The position numbers and the translations under genes are program-made. A stretch of DNA of 64,000 nucleotides from Eonycteris spelaea (Eukaryota > Chordata > Mammalia > Chiroptera > Pteropodidae). A model generated the notes under the pieces. That model had not been told where the DNA came from, made no database searches, and worked only from the letters and a program-made list of their open reading frames with translations. Below are positions 37,101 to 49,400 of the stretch, piece by piece. Location of the stretch: positions 2,976,001 to 3,040,000 of the forward strand of contig PUFA01000116.1 of assembly GCA_003508835.1 (NCBI GenBank), given 5' to 3'. Position 1 is the first letter of the stretch. Each line of letters begins with the position of its first letter.

Positions 37101-39000
37101 AGGTTACTAAATACAACCTTTTCTTTATGGGCATTTTCTAAAATGTAAAAACTAGGTTATAGTATTTCTAAGAATTTCTATAGTAGTTCTGTGATACATA
37201 TCGGCAATTCAGGTGATAAGGCAAAAAAAATTATTATAGAATATAAAACTGTATCTTAAAAAAGTTCCCTGATACCTGACCTACTGGTATTCCCATGGAA
37301 GGCAAAGTGACATAGGTCTGCTAAGAGGGGACAGCAGCCCTCCCAGTCCGGCCAAAATCTATGGGAAGCCAACCCATAGATTTACAACAACTTTTGACTA
37401 GGGCCTGGTGAAAAAAGACAAACTGAGCCAGCAGAGTCCTTTCTAGACTTTAAAGTAAGAAATATAAAAACAACTGGCCCACTGGCAATGACAGTTAAAA
37501 CAAAGATCATACTAGAGGGAGTTATAGGGCCAAAATAGGACACTATCAGCACTGAAGTTGCATTAGCTTGGATGATACCAGTTGTGAATAAGAGAAAAGA
37601 CAACGGAGTCTGCCTTCACAAAAAAGGGAAAGTTATTGGTTCAAGTAAATGGAAAGTATGGAGTTAGGTAAAGACTTAATCTAGTGGTTTGGTGGAGTCA
37701 CCGAGATTCTGGCTTACTTTTATCTTTCCAAAACTTCTCTACTTTGTCCTCAGCCTAAGACTGCCTGGCTCATGATCCCAGACAGTTTCCCAGTGTGGCT
37801 GGCCTTGAGCACATGCGTATCTCTGAAGCAGCCTCAGTGGCCAGAGTCTGTAACTGAAGACAGATTAGCTTCTCTGAACCCACACAGAAACCAGAGGCTG
37901 TTCAAAAGTGGTGGAATTGGGGATGCCCACGGAAAATGAGTTGCTGAGAAAGCAATCAGTGTATACCCCTCACAGAATTAATAAGAATATAAAAACTATA
38001 AGCAGAGCAATCCAGTTAGTTTGGGGATTAAAGGGGATTAAAGAAAAATAAATGCATTATAGCTCAGACATGAGAACGCAGAACATTTGGGTGACGATCC
38101 ATGCATGAACTTGAGCCTTAAAAATGTGTTAAATCAATAACCCCCTCTAGCTCCAGTGTCAGCAAGGTCCACACCTGCTCCGTAAGGTGACCATGCATCT
38201 CGGCTGACTCAGTGTAGAATCAGTCCATGCCTATCACAGTCCTTTCACTCTCGAAGACAGCACAGTTTTCTGGGCAGTTATGTGGCCATCTCACTATTAT
38301 GGCACCTGCTTTTGGATTTCTATACATTTTCCCTGATCACTAGTGCATAGCTTATAATAATTGTATTTCTTGGACTGCTCTGAGCTGGTGTCTGTGGAGG
38401 ACATTTCTACCAGGGGGAAGTTCCAAGATGAGGGGTAGGGAGGATGGCGCCTGGCTAAGGAGGACTGGGGTGGGAAAGCTAAGGTGAGGGTCCTGCAAGA
38501 AATGGCAGCACAGCCGACTGGGTGCCCCCACATGGAACGAGGTTTTGAGGGAGGCACATAAAGACGTAGGGTGTGGAGAATATCCTGAGTGACTGAGGGG
38601 AGTCTGGGAACGTTGCTTCTGGTGAGAGGTTGACAGAACCCTGGCTTTCCTTTGCCCATCTTGGGTTCTGCCTTTCATCGATGCTCAGCTAGAAAAGGAT
38701 ATTCCTTCTCAAATTCATGAGTTTGTACTTAACTTTTCCTTCCAGACTGTTTATAACCAAAAACCCTGACTTGTACAGTTTCTTGCAATGAATGGGCTAA
38801 ATTAAGACATAGTCGCTGATAGAGAATGTAGGAATGAGTCAGCCTGTACGTATCTAGAAACCATAAATTTAGATATTGTGTTACATTATGTCTGTATCCT
38901 TACTATAGAGACAGTACTTATTAAAAAATAGCTTTCTGTTTTCCTTTCTAATAGTCATAAGTCATAACGCTCTAAAGGCAACAGGTGATAAAGGTTAAGA
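34190..39000. other. Intron, mostly unassigned
   Basis: About 4.8 kb without a recognised exon. Less AT-rich stretches at 35290-35560, 37260-37620 and 38370-38680 have the base composition of decayed repeats, but I cannot name them. All frames here are short, overlapping on opposite strands, and without recognisable domains. Confidence 0.5.
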
Positions 39001-39009
39001 TACAGATAA

Positions 39010-39130
39010 AGTTTTGAGAAAATAGTAATTAGTTCCTACAGTGTTCCAAGCACCATGCAGGCTATCTCTTAAGATATCATTTCTATATCATCTGCTTTAT
39101 TTTCCTGGAAAAGATAAAGAAAGCAGGCAT
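39010..39130 (-). mobile_element. Possible MIR or L2 remnant
   Basis: GTGTTCCAAGCACCATGCAGG, TCTCTTAAGATATCATTTC and CATCTGCTTTATTTTCCTGG loosely follow 'gtgccaggcactgtgctaagc ... ttatctcatttaatcctcac'. Weak. Confidence 0.35.
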
Positions 39131-39250
39131 CCTCTTTTATAAGCCACAACACTTCAAAGGCTCACATCACCAGCCTTACTTCTTACCACCTGAGCTGCAT
39201 TTTTCACGTACCTGGGAACCAAGAAGCAGGGGAGAGGTCTTTGCTATAAT

Positions 39251-39404
39251 CAAGGTGTGACCCATGGACCAGCAGCATCGGCATCATCTTCGAGCTTGTC
39301 AGAAACGTAGAAACTCCATCCTCATTACAGATCCACTGAATAGAATCTATCTTTTAAAAAGATCCCAGGTGATTCGTGTATGTATAAAGGATTGAGAAGT
39401 GCAG
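39251..39404 (-). mobile_element. MER5A DNA transposon (hAT-Charlie)
   Basis: AAGGTGTGACCCATGGACC, AGCAGCATCGGCATCATC, GAGCTTGTCAGAAACGTAG, GATCCACTGAATAGAATCTA, CCAGGTGATTCGTGTATGTA and AGGATTGAGAAGTGCAGG match MER5A in reverse complement, including both terminal regions. The GC-rich middle of the consensus is degraded. Confidence 0.85.
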
Positions 39405-40129
39405 GAGTAAAACACTCTCCAAAAACTACTGTCCTGGTACTCTCCTCTCTCTACTCATGTCCACCTGGTCATCATGGGTTGCATCTCCGCCAACCACTAT
39501 CATTCATACCCTTTATTAAACACACTGCTCTTGGCACAGATGTTCACCCTGTAAATAACTTTTGGATTTAATTTTTATACTGATCTGTAGCAGCCGTGCT
39601 AGTGTTCCTATCTACCCTTCCAGGAGTTCTTGTAGACTGCTCTCTTAGGGAACTGCTGTATTTGAACTCCTTTTTACCTTGAATAATCTTCTCCAACACT
39701 TCTGCATACTCATGACTATGAAATCTAGTTTCTCCATGAAGAAAGTGTCTAAACTTACCAATAGAAACTGGTCATTTTTCTACTCTACTTGACTCATTAG
39801 TAAAAGAGAAGAATTCAGAACATTCCACAACTCTAAGCCATTATTTGAAAAAATATTTTTAGTAAACTCTTTTCCGATGTACCCACTTCTAGGATCTTCT
39901 GACCACTGACTTGAGAGGATGGGTGGGGAGGAAAGAGGCAGAGGGTTTTAAGAATAAAGGCCTTGATGGGGCCCTTCTTCCAAGCCATGGAATCTGGATG
40001 CGCAGTTAAAAAGCACGTGCACACGTTCTAGAAGCGAACGGCTTCTCTGGACCACGGAGTAAAGTGCAGTCTTAGAATGCTGTATCCTGAGAATGTGTGG
40101 CAACTTCCTATTCCAGCCATGTCACATGC

Positions 40130-40295
40130 CTCAGTTTAAAGTGTCTATTTTTCCAAGACAGCCTCGTCCTTTTATCACCTGATCCTAGCCTTTCTGTCCT
40201 CAAAGGCCAGTTTTAATCCCACCTCTTCCATTCAGCACTGCTGAATTTTTTCGTTTGGAATGATTCTTTTCCTCCTTTGTACTTTCATAGTCGTG
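40130..40295 (+). mobile_element. Possible L2 fragment
   Basis: CTCAAAGGCCAGTTTTAATCCC with ACCTCTTCCATTCAGCACTG and CTTTGTACTTTCATAGTC resembles the sense L2 'caagacccaactcaaatgtcacctcctctgtgaagcc ... gtgctcccatagcactttg'. It lies next to an L2 copy in the other orientation. Confidence 0.45.
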
Positions 40296-40324
40296 TGTGT
40301 GTGCACACGCGCATTAGTATTGTA

Positions 40325-40800
40325 TTCATTCATTAAAGCAAAAAATATGTATTTAGATCATATGGCATGTCAGGCACAGTGCTGAGCACTGCAGACTGAA
40401 TGGGGAGCAAGCTCAGAGCTGTTTTCCACCCTTTTGAAGCTTAAAGTCTAGAAGATGAGGTAATGACATAATCAGTCTGAATGTGTGATTATAGATAAGC
40501 TTAAGGAACCTGACAGCCTTAGAGGGCCTGGGATGGTTTCTCTGAGGAAGATTTGAGTTGATCTGAAGGATAAGAAGGTGAGAGAGAGGTGCAACTCCAG
40601 ACCCCGGCACAGGGCAGGGAAGGGCCACTGAGAGGACGCGCGGGCACTGACCAAAGGCTGTGTGGCTGGCGGGTGTGGAGGAAGATGATATAAAATGGAG
40701 CTGGAGAGGGAGGCGAGGGCCAGACCGGAAGAGCCTTACACTACTTTTAAGGATCTGTGTCTTTTTCTTAAGAGCAATAAGAAGTTATTGATAAATTTCA
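40325..40800 (-). mobile_element. L2 LINE 3' portion
   Basis: TATTCATTCATTAAAGC, CAGGCACAGTGCTGAGCACTG, GGGATGGTTTCTCTGAGGAAG with ATTTGAGTTGATCTGAAGG, GGAGGCGAGGGCCAGACCGG and GAAGTTATTGATAAATTTCAAG follow the antisense L2 from its terminus inwards. The frames on the minus strand at 40413-40654 lie in it. Confidence 0.75.
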
Positions 40801-41119
40801 AGTAGGAGAAGTTTGTACAATCTATGCAAGAACTAGCGTACGTACCGACCTCTGCCATCGTATCATAAAATCCTTGGAGAGGCTGCATGTTGTTCATTCT
40901 TAAATACACCAAAAATCTATTGCCTAAGACTAAAGCTTGATAAGTGTATTTTTATTTTTGAATAGAGGAAAAATATAAAATAGGTAATAAATAAGTGATA
41001 TAAATGCTGCATTAAATTTTTCTGGAAGCATGATTTTTAACTTGCTGTGGTCACGACTAAATTTGACCAATGAGAGGTAAGCAAAACTGCTGCATGAAAC
41101 TTCTGAGAAGATTTCTTAA

Positions 41120-41535
41120 AAGGGGAGGTAAGCCCTCCTCCTTTACTCACGAAAAGCAGATGACATGCCCCGACTCCAGCAGCCATTTTGTGACTGGGAG
41201 ACTGGAAACCATGCGCTAAGAAAACTGGACAGAACCATTAGAGTTTGGATCTCTCACTGGTGTTCCTGGAGTACCATTCAAGCTCCGGATTGCCTGTTTC
41301 AGGCATTTTCCATGAGACATAAGAAACTGCAGACTTGTCTAAGGAACTGTAATTGGATCACCGTCCTAGCAGCTGATGCAATTTCTAATTGCGACCTAAC
41401 CCTTTACTTCGGGACTGTTGCCTTACCCACATTTGTACGACAGGCAGATTTTTTAGTGGAAAAGTTAATCTTTAAAACAAGAAGTTCTAACTTGTGCTCA
41501 ACTAAAACACTGTCTACTTGATTTAGCCCTCATTT
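41120..41535 (+). mobile_element. Possible LTR remnant
   Basis: CAGCAGCCATTTTGTGACTGGG, and the end ATGAGACATAAGAAACTGCAG with ACTTGTCTAAG, resemble the middle and polyadenylation end of MaLR-like LTRs ('cagcagccattttgtgac ... gtgagaaataaacttctatcttgtttaag'). Tentative. The 118-codon frame 41165-41521 lies here. Confidence 0.3.
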
Positions 41536-41884
41536 TTTTCATTGAGTACGTTTTATTTTATTTTTAATGAACAGGGAGTTAATATTCCAGGAGAAAACCA
41601 ACACATCTGGCTTCTCAGTCTGTAAAGACAGTCTCTGGAGATGGTGTTGCAAGCAGAGTCAAGGCTTAAGGAAACATCTAACTAATTAAAAGGGACTGAG
41701 AATTTCAGAATGATGCCAGTCTCACAGGCCTTCTGGGAATCCTCGTTGTCTCTGAAATAAACCACCCTAAAGCACAGCTCGCTTGTCAGAGTCTTACCAG
41801 AAGTTGCATGGACAAGGCCACCACAGAGCTGGACAGCCCTTGTCAGCCACATGGCATCCAGCTGGAGCTCTCTGAGATTCTAGA

Positions 41885-42166
41885 CTAGTATATCTAACAA
41901 AAGTACTGCGTGAGCTGCATATCATATGCAATTTAAAATTTTATGGTATCCCCTTTAAAAAAGTAGAAAGAGGTGAAATTAACTTTAATAATTTTATTGG
42001 CTACAAAATGAAATAAATGTAAAAGTTATTGACGAGGCTCTCTACATTGCTTTGTTCGTGGCAACATTCATGGTCTAGCATCTCACACCTTCAGCACCAC
42101 AGCTAGAAGCTCGTTCCACGTGCTGCGCAGCCACGTGACTAGGGACTGCGCCCTGGACAGTGCCGC
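41885..42166 (+). mobile_element. MER33-like DNA transposon (hAT-Charlie)
   Basis: AGTATATCTAACAAAAGTACTG, GTGAGCTGCATATCATATGC, AATTTAAAATTTTATGGTATCC, AAAAAAGTAGAAAGAGGTGAAA, TTAACTTTAATAATTTTATTGG, CAGCCACGTGACTAGGGACTG and CTGGACAGTGCCG follow a MER33-type consensus from end to end ('gagccacatatgtaattttaaattttctagtagccac ... ccacatgtggctagtggctac ... ttggacagcgcag'). Confidence 0.72.
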
Positions 42167-42369
42167 CCTTGACCTCTCCTGTCTGCCCTTTTCCCACTTT
42201 GCCGTTACCTGTGCTTCTAACCCAGCTCTGTCTTCCGGATTTTATCATGCTCCTTTACCCCCGACTGCTCAATTGCTGCTACTAGTTTTTACCATTTTCT
42301 AGATTGAAGTAGAATCTTACTCTAACGGATATACTCATTACTAAACAAACATTCAGTTCCAGACATTGT

Positions 42370-43108
42370 TCAGGGACTAATGGAGAGAAAAATCTTCCAT
42401 TAAAGCCCATCCTCACTCTGAAACCAGTTTCTCTTTCCCACCAACACCTTCCGGCTGCCACCTCCAACGAGCTCTTTAGTCCAGCTCCCACGCACTTTGG
42501 ATCGACCCCTTTCCCTCCGTTTCTATCACCCCTGCAATAGCTCAGGCTCTCGCCACCTCTGCTCAGATCACCAGAGTGAATGCTGCTGATACAAAACTTG
42601 ACTTCCCTGCAAATCCTTCAACCATTCTTTATTGTGCAGGGGATAAGTTACCTTTTTAGTGAGCCCTTTTTCAGTCAATTCTTCTCAAATTTTCAGCCTC
42701 AAATCTGCATGCTAATTTTCTAGCCTCACACAAACAGCTGCCCGTTTTAGGGGTGCCCCACTTCAACTATGTGAGTTTCCTGCAAGTCCCTGTGTTGCTC
42801 ACGCCTGTGCCCTTTCGCATGTGCTTTCCATCTCCCTGGAACGCCCTCCCTGTGTGCCTGTGAATGGCTGCTCTGTGCTGCCTTCGTCCCAACCAGAACC
42901 CCAGGCAGAATCAGAGCTGCCATCCCTTGTGCATGCTTCGATTTTGACATTTTCCAGCTTTTTCAACAATAACGTTTTTTGAAATGTCTCTTTCATTGGT
43001 TAGTAAGGATATAAGGTCCAGAGGGTTACGTCTGATTCACCAAGGCTAACACTGTCCTTGGCACATGGTAGGTAATCATGAATGACTGTGGAATGAATGA
43101 TAAATGCA
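42370..43108 (+). mobile_element. L2 LINE 3' portion to the terminus
   Basis: CACGCCTGTGCCCTTTCGC with ATGTGCTTTCCATCTCCCTG and GAACGCCCTCCCTGTGTGCC is the L2 'ctcacgcctctgtgcctttgctcatgctgttccctctgcctggaatgccctccc' segment. AGGTCCAGAGGGTTACGTCTG, CACTGTCCTTGGCACATGG and TAGGTAATCATGAATGACTG with GAATGAATGA form the L2 3' end. Confidence 0.8.
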
Positions 43109-43129
43109 CAACACGTCTTCCCGACATTT

Positions 43130-43520
43130 CTGTGACCCCCTACACGAACTTTCTGCTGTCGTTTAAAAGGTCGCTTTAACGTTTCAGAACTACGACACGG
43201 TCACCCGTGCCTCCACGTTCTGCTCGTGCCTTTCCTTTTGCCTGGCGTGTTCTTTCATCTTTCTATCATGGGATTACAGATCCTCTAAAGCTCCATCTGC
43301 TATGAAGCCTCCACCAGTCTCCAGCCGCAGAATCCTCCCTTCAGTAATGTCCTGTACCAACCGTTCTCTGTAATAATTCAGAAGCACGTGCTTCTTAATA
43401 TAGCCTCTAAACTTCCCGTGAATCTCCCCTATTTCCACGACCAACTTGGTACCTTCCTGTCAGAAGAGTCCCTGTCCTGCACCGGGCTTTGACTGCCTCA
43501 GCTCAGTATGTCTCCTGAGT
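43130..43520 (+). mobile_element. Possible second L2 fragment
   Basis: CTCGTGCCTTTCCTTTTGCC with TGGCGTGTTCTTTCATC and TCCATCTGCTATGAAGCCTC follows the L2 'tgcctttgctcatgctgttcc ... tgtgaagccttccctgac' order a second time, right after an L2 terminus. Diverged. Confidence 0.4.
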
Positions 43521-43524
43521 TAAG

Positions 43525-46040
43525 AAAACTATAATAACTATATGAATGAAACTTGCCTCTTTGCATGTGCTGTTTGTATCTAACTTGGAAAACGTCACTC
43601 TTTAAGATTTTAAAGGTTTTTCTTCTTTAATTTTCAAATGCTTGAAGTTTCAAGAAAAATAATTCACTTTGATATCATGTCCATTTGTCCAGAGAGGTCT
43701 TCACCGAGGTGTGTCTGAAAATAATGACTATGTCGATAAGCCTTTGGAAACTACGTGAAAAAAAATCAAAGATCATAAAACTACTGGAATAAAAGTTTAT
43801 GGGCACCACTTACTGAAGGCAAACTAACTAAATGCTACAAACAAATGTCATATGGAGCTTAGAAGGTCTATTCTTATCACAATTGTAGAAAATGATCTAT
43901 TTAAATCAATCCCTTTTCTGATTAAGATACCCTGAATAGATACAATTTGTTAAAATATATTACAGACTCACTTTCCAATACCATTCTAAACAAACATACA
44001 CATATTCTCCACCCCTCCCACTGCATCCACTCCTGCTCATGCAACATTCTTCTTGATGTAAGTAGGTTTTGGTAAACAAAATGAGATGCAGACTCTATCT
44101 ATAATGAATTCATAAACACAGACAATGAAGAAGATGCTATTTAATATGGCAATGGGTAACTTGTAGAATTTTAGACAATATTATCTTAAAAGCTAAGCTT
44201 GTTTGCGCTCTTAAAGCTAGTTTCTAGGCAGGAAGAAGTACTTCTGTTAAATTAACAAATACAAAAAAATATGATGACAAGTCTCAAGTCCTAAAAAAAT
44301 ACTGAACTTCCTGGCACAGAGACATCTATGACTCTTTCTCCCTTCTTCTTGGGTTATTGATCCTTTAGAAAGCAAAGGAAAATTTTCAATCAGAATGTCA
44401 TTTTTTAATTGCTATAACAGATATTGTTTAATTTTTACCCTGATTTTTATTTGAATGAAAATAGGTACTGTCCCTTACCAAGAATCCAGAGAGCAATTTG
44501 ATTTAACAGTTCGTTTATTCATTGCTTCCTTAATTCCTCCCTCCCTCCTTCCCTCCTTCTCTTTCTCCCTATATTGTTTGAAGTGCAGAAGACAAAAGAA
44601 AAAAGTGAATTTTACTTTCTTTTTTTCTATAATACAGAATAGTAGAAGTCTTAAGTATGTTTAACGAGGTAAAAAAAGAAAACATTAAAGGGATACAACA
44701 CACCTTAATTATTTTAACTTAAAACCTTACAACATGTAAATTCAATGACTCAGTTGCCAGAGGGAATTGCTTTAGGCCCAGTGATTGAAATTCTGCAACT
44801 CCCATCCCCAGCCCTTCTGATGAGCCATTTCCATAAAACATCACCTTCGATTTCCAGTTTGGCTTTCTTAAAGTGCACTGAAAACTAAAATCACCAATGA
44901 ATCTCTGCAGATTTTTACAACTGCCTTGTCTATACCTAAACGATGGTTTTGTTTGTTTTTGTCCACTTGTCCTTCTAAAACCTTTAATCGGGCTTTAATA
45001 AAAACTGTTTCTTTCTGTCTCTATGCATTTGAAAAATGTACTTCTATGTGATTAGATCATGTAATTACAATAACAAGTGTGGCCTGCATAGACACATTTG
45101 GGGATGAACAACTGACTCGGACATAACACTTGGGGGAAACACGATTGCGAGGAAGACAGACGGCAGCCTACCGCTGGCCCGTCAGTCCATGGCGTCACTC
45201 CATGGTGTCACTCCCTGTATTCTACAAAGGGAGTGGTATGTGTCTAGTAGTTTGTATAGCTGGTTTTAGGGGAGGGCAGTTAAATGAGTTCTGAGAGTTC
45301 AATAAAAATTTTGTGATATATCTAGATAATTGACAAAAGCAATTATCTTAAGAAAATATTTGTTAAGGCAGATATTTTAAGTATGTTTATCATTTGCTTT
45401 TGTTTTTATATTTAAGAGACTCCAATATCAAAAGCAAGAAATAAAATTTAATGACTCATTTAAATCTTTCTATAGTTGACTTAGCTACATGTTAAAATTA
45501 TTAATCTTTTCCTTTTCTGCTTATCTTCAAACACATAACTGTTTTCTGACATTACTTTTATGCACTGGGCCTTCCTTGGGATTTAAATGTCAAAGCATAG
45601 ATACATGCCATGCCAAAAGCAAATATAGTTTTCTTTTGTCCTAATACATGCAATACATCAAAAAAGAATAGGCTGTTATTGAATCTTAAAATGGTTAATT
45701 TTTTTTCTTTTCCTTTTTTCTCCAAGGAGAGTTAGCTCCTTTGGCATTTCACTACTGTGTTTTCTTTTAAAAACTAAAATTTTATCACTTTAGTACTCTA
45801 TCTGTACTTAAAAATAAAATGACTTTGAAATCACTTCAGAGAAACAACTGACTTGAACATAAGCTCACCTGGTGTGTGATACTTCTGGGTCACTGACCCT
45901 ATGTTTTTGTGTTAGATGACTAAGGGGCTTCAATGTTTAAATATAAACAGGAACCCCCTCTCGGGGTCCCCACGAAAAGAAACCAAATAGTTCTGGCAAT
46001 GGACTTAAAAGATCAAAAGGGAGCCTGGAGTCAGCACGGA
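43525..46040. other. AT-rich intron, mostly unassigned
   Basis: About 2.5 kb. A CT-rich tract lies at 44525-44570, and a 13-bp tandem pair (TCCATGGCGTCAC / TCCATGGTGTCAC) at 45186-45211. No exon or named repeat. Confidence 0.55.
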
Positions 46041-46144
46041 AGGCCAAGGAAGTTTGTACAGAGCCATGCATCTAATATTAGAACTGAGTCAGACCTATCA
46101 TGAGGAATCAGGGCTTTCCAAAAATCTACTAATAATTCAATTTA

Positions 46145-46410
46145 GAAGAAAGAAGGAAAGAAGGAAAGAAGGAAAGATGGAAGGAAGGAAGGAAGGAAGG
46201 AAGGAAGGAAGGAAAGGAAGGAAGGAAGGAAGGAAGGAAGGAAGGAAGGAAGGAAGGAAGGAAGGAAGGAAGGAAGGAAGGAAGGGAGAGAGAGAGAGAG
46301 AAAGAAGGGGTGGGGAGGGAGGGAGGGAGGGAGGGAGGGAGGGAGGGAGAGGGAGAGAGAGAGAGAAAGGAAGGGGTGAGAGGAGAGAGGAGGGAGGAGG
46401 GAATATAGCC
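46145..46410. repeat. (GGAA)n / (GGGA)n / (GA)n compound microsatellite
   Basis: About 265 bp of almost pure purines: GAAA/GGAAA units, about 25 GGAA units, a short (GA)n, about eight GGGA units, another (GA)n, and GAGGAG at the end. It accounts for the 134-codon Arg-Lys-Glu-Gly frame on the plus strand and both Pro-Ser-Phe-Leu frames on the minus strand. Confidence 0.98.
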
Positions 46411-46414
46411 ATTT

Positions 46415-49400
46415 GCAATATAAAATTAATGGGACCCAAGAGGGGGAATAAACCGTGATAAGGTAAAGGGACAAAGTAGACATATCAACAATAAAGAATC
46501 ACAATATGAACTGTCACAAAAGAAAATTTAAGTGGGATTATGTAACTTGCCTTTTTTCTATCTGTCTATTCTTAGCTGGTGATTATGTTTTAGGACCCTG
46601 AATAACTTTTGTACTCAGGGTGTTTTTGAAGGCTGTTGCCCTAAAGGAAATCCAGTTTCATGCTTGGAAAATTGCTTGTTGTCTCCAGTTCTCAGGGAAT
46701 GAATTGCAGGCACCTTGTTCTTTGCTGCTTTGGAGTTCAATGGGATTAGAGTCATGATGTCAGAATTTAACAGGCACAAAGTTTTGAACAACATGCAGTT
46801 TATCTGAGAAACTTTCTTCCACCTTTCCCAGGTCTGCATAATTATTATAGAATCTCACGGCAAAATACGAAATGCTTCCCAATGTGAAAGAACTAGCACA
46901 GTTTGACAGCAGCCTAACCGATGACGAGGACGGGATGGAAGTGGGCGGTCAGCCTGGGAATGCATGAAGAGGTGTGAGGCGCAGAGGGTGGCGGTGTGCA
47001 GTTAGCAAGATCCTGGGCAGAGGGAGAATCTGACAGAGACACTGTCGCTACAAATCGATCCGTACTTGTGCGACGGGCCTTCCCTTTCCTAGAGTGGAAA
47101 TAGTTTTTAGATATTTCAAGTCAAAAATTTTGGTTTTGTATATTTTTCACCAATTTTTTAAGTTATTATTTTTTAATGCTGTGGCTGTCCACTCAGTGGA
47201 TCAATGACATTTTCCACAGGGAGTAGGGGCCGGGAGAGTTTACCTCTAGTTTGTAGATATGTGGACTCAATTTTGGCAAAGCAGTCTAAAATCTAAGGGA
47301 TTCGCTTTGAAAGAGCTAGGACTCAGAGCAAAAAAGAGGTACCCAAGTGTTAAAGCAGTTTCAGTTGTGATCAATGATCCTCCCTCAGCCACCTCAGTAT
47401 TACAAGTCCCAGGAAGGAGTGTTTACTGCTCGGCGTGATCTTAGTAAGTATCTGCCGACTGAATGAATCTCCACAGACTTAGAAGCCCTCTGGCAGCAGT
47501 GGCTTCTGCCCTGCCTCCCGCTTTTGGGAATCTGATTTATGAAAGGCCTCACGTCAGCCTGAAGTGAGTGATACACAGTACATACGGAGACGTGACATGC
47601 TGAGGCCGAGAGGGGGCCGGAGACAGCTGTCCCCACTCCCCACGCCTCCAGACCCTCACACATGCCACGATCAATTTTGGCCTGTGTGCAGTTTGCAAGA
47701 GATCTAGAAATCACCGTGCGTTTCTATGGGGTCTATAAAAACACGTAGGTGACTTGCTGTTACACCAGGAAAAGGGAATTGGGAGAAGGAGGGCAGAGAG
47801 TGCACAGATCTTGAGTGACCAACCCTCCAGGTTTACCCAGAACTGAGAGGTTTCTCCAGGAACAGAGTCTTCAGTGCTAAAGTGGAACAGCCCCAAACTG
47901 AACGAGTTACCGCCTTACACAGACCCCCAAACCTGAGCCCAGCAGGAGCCAAGGCATGTTCCCAGGCTGGCAGGAGCAGCGGCCAGGGCAGTGGGCAGCT
48001 GACACAGCTGACCCCTGCAGGCAGAGCATGACGGGGAGCCCAGGATCTTGAGCACAGCATGTGGGACAGACTCACAGCTGATTACAAGAGGATAGAGAAG
48101 TTAGCTGGGCCTGACCCAAAGGCCATGCTGAAGGGGTCAAGGAAGACACTTGAAATGGGACAATAACCTAAAAAGGGAGTCAATCTTTGACTAAGCTTGA
48201 ATCCCATAATGAATAAATGAATGAATGAATGAATATGTGTGTGTGTGTAAAGTTATTAGAGTTTCCAAATGTGTGTTCAAATATTTATTCTTTTTCTGCT
48301 GTGGATTTGAAGTGGGAGCTTATGAGGAAATAAAGATCAATTTTAGAAAATAAATAATGTCATACTATTCTTTACCTAAGTTAGAACTGCAAATTTTAAA
48401 TCTGCTTTTATAAAAACTCATGATCTCCTTCTGAACTGATATTAATCTTATTTGTTGTTCACCTTTCTAACAGAGTCACCTTAGTTTTGAAACATCTTAC
48501 AGTGTATCTACCCAATCCCACTTGAAGGCTGTCATAAAAAATTCTAATTCTATACTTATTTTTTTCTTTTAAGGAAACAAATCATACAAACTGGGTAGAT
48601 GTTCTCGAGAAGAAAGCATTGAGTTGAAAAATAAAAACTACGTCTGTGATTATGCACTTCTATCCAAAAATATAATGACGACTTAATTACAAACTCAGAA
48701 ACAGGATGCAGTCTATTCACAATTTCTCGAGGGTAATTTTGTAGGCTGTGGTTAAGCTGGGATATTTACTCTTCCTTTTCTGCTTTCTGCGCTATCCGGC
48801 ATGTTTACTGCTTTGTTTCTTAATATATTTACAAGGGAGATGACAGGAAAGCTAAAGACTGTAATCCTAATGAAACACTTTTACTAGTTTTTCCACCAGA
48901 TGCTGATTCTAACACCGCAAATTTACCCTGGCTTCTAAGCAGCCACTAAGTCTCCCTGTTGCAACCTCTAGGGGCATGACTTGATACACCCTGAAAACAC
49001 GCACCATCTTTTCTTCCCACGCCTTTAACACACTCCGGAATGTGTTCCTCCATTGCGGTAAAAGGACAGTATTTGTTGATTTTCTAAGTGAAAGATGGGG
49101 AGAGAACAGGTGCTTTTGGCTCCAAGAAAAATAAAACGACTCAAGATGACTTAAGTGAGGGTTACCTTTTTTCACATAAAAATGAGTGAAGGTGGTTGCT
49201 GACTCTTGCTCACCTAAACTCTGATTTTCTTGACCATACAGCTCCGGGCATGGTGTCTACATCTGCACAGGGGTGGTAGGGGTAGAGGGTGGCATGTATA
49301 TCAGGAAAACAGAAACGTTCTCACAAACACCACAGCTGACTTCTGCTTCTCTCTCATCAGCCAGGGCCGTGTCACCTGGCTGCTTCCGTGCATGACAAAG

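Noticed and set aside
46054..46483. Frames of 100-134 codons rich in Arg-Lys-Glu-Gly or Pro-Ser-Phe-Leu
   Set aside because: They are translations of the GGAA/GGGA microsatellite on both strands.
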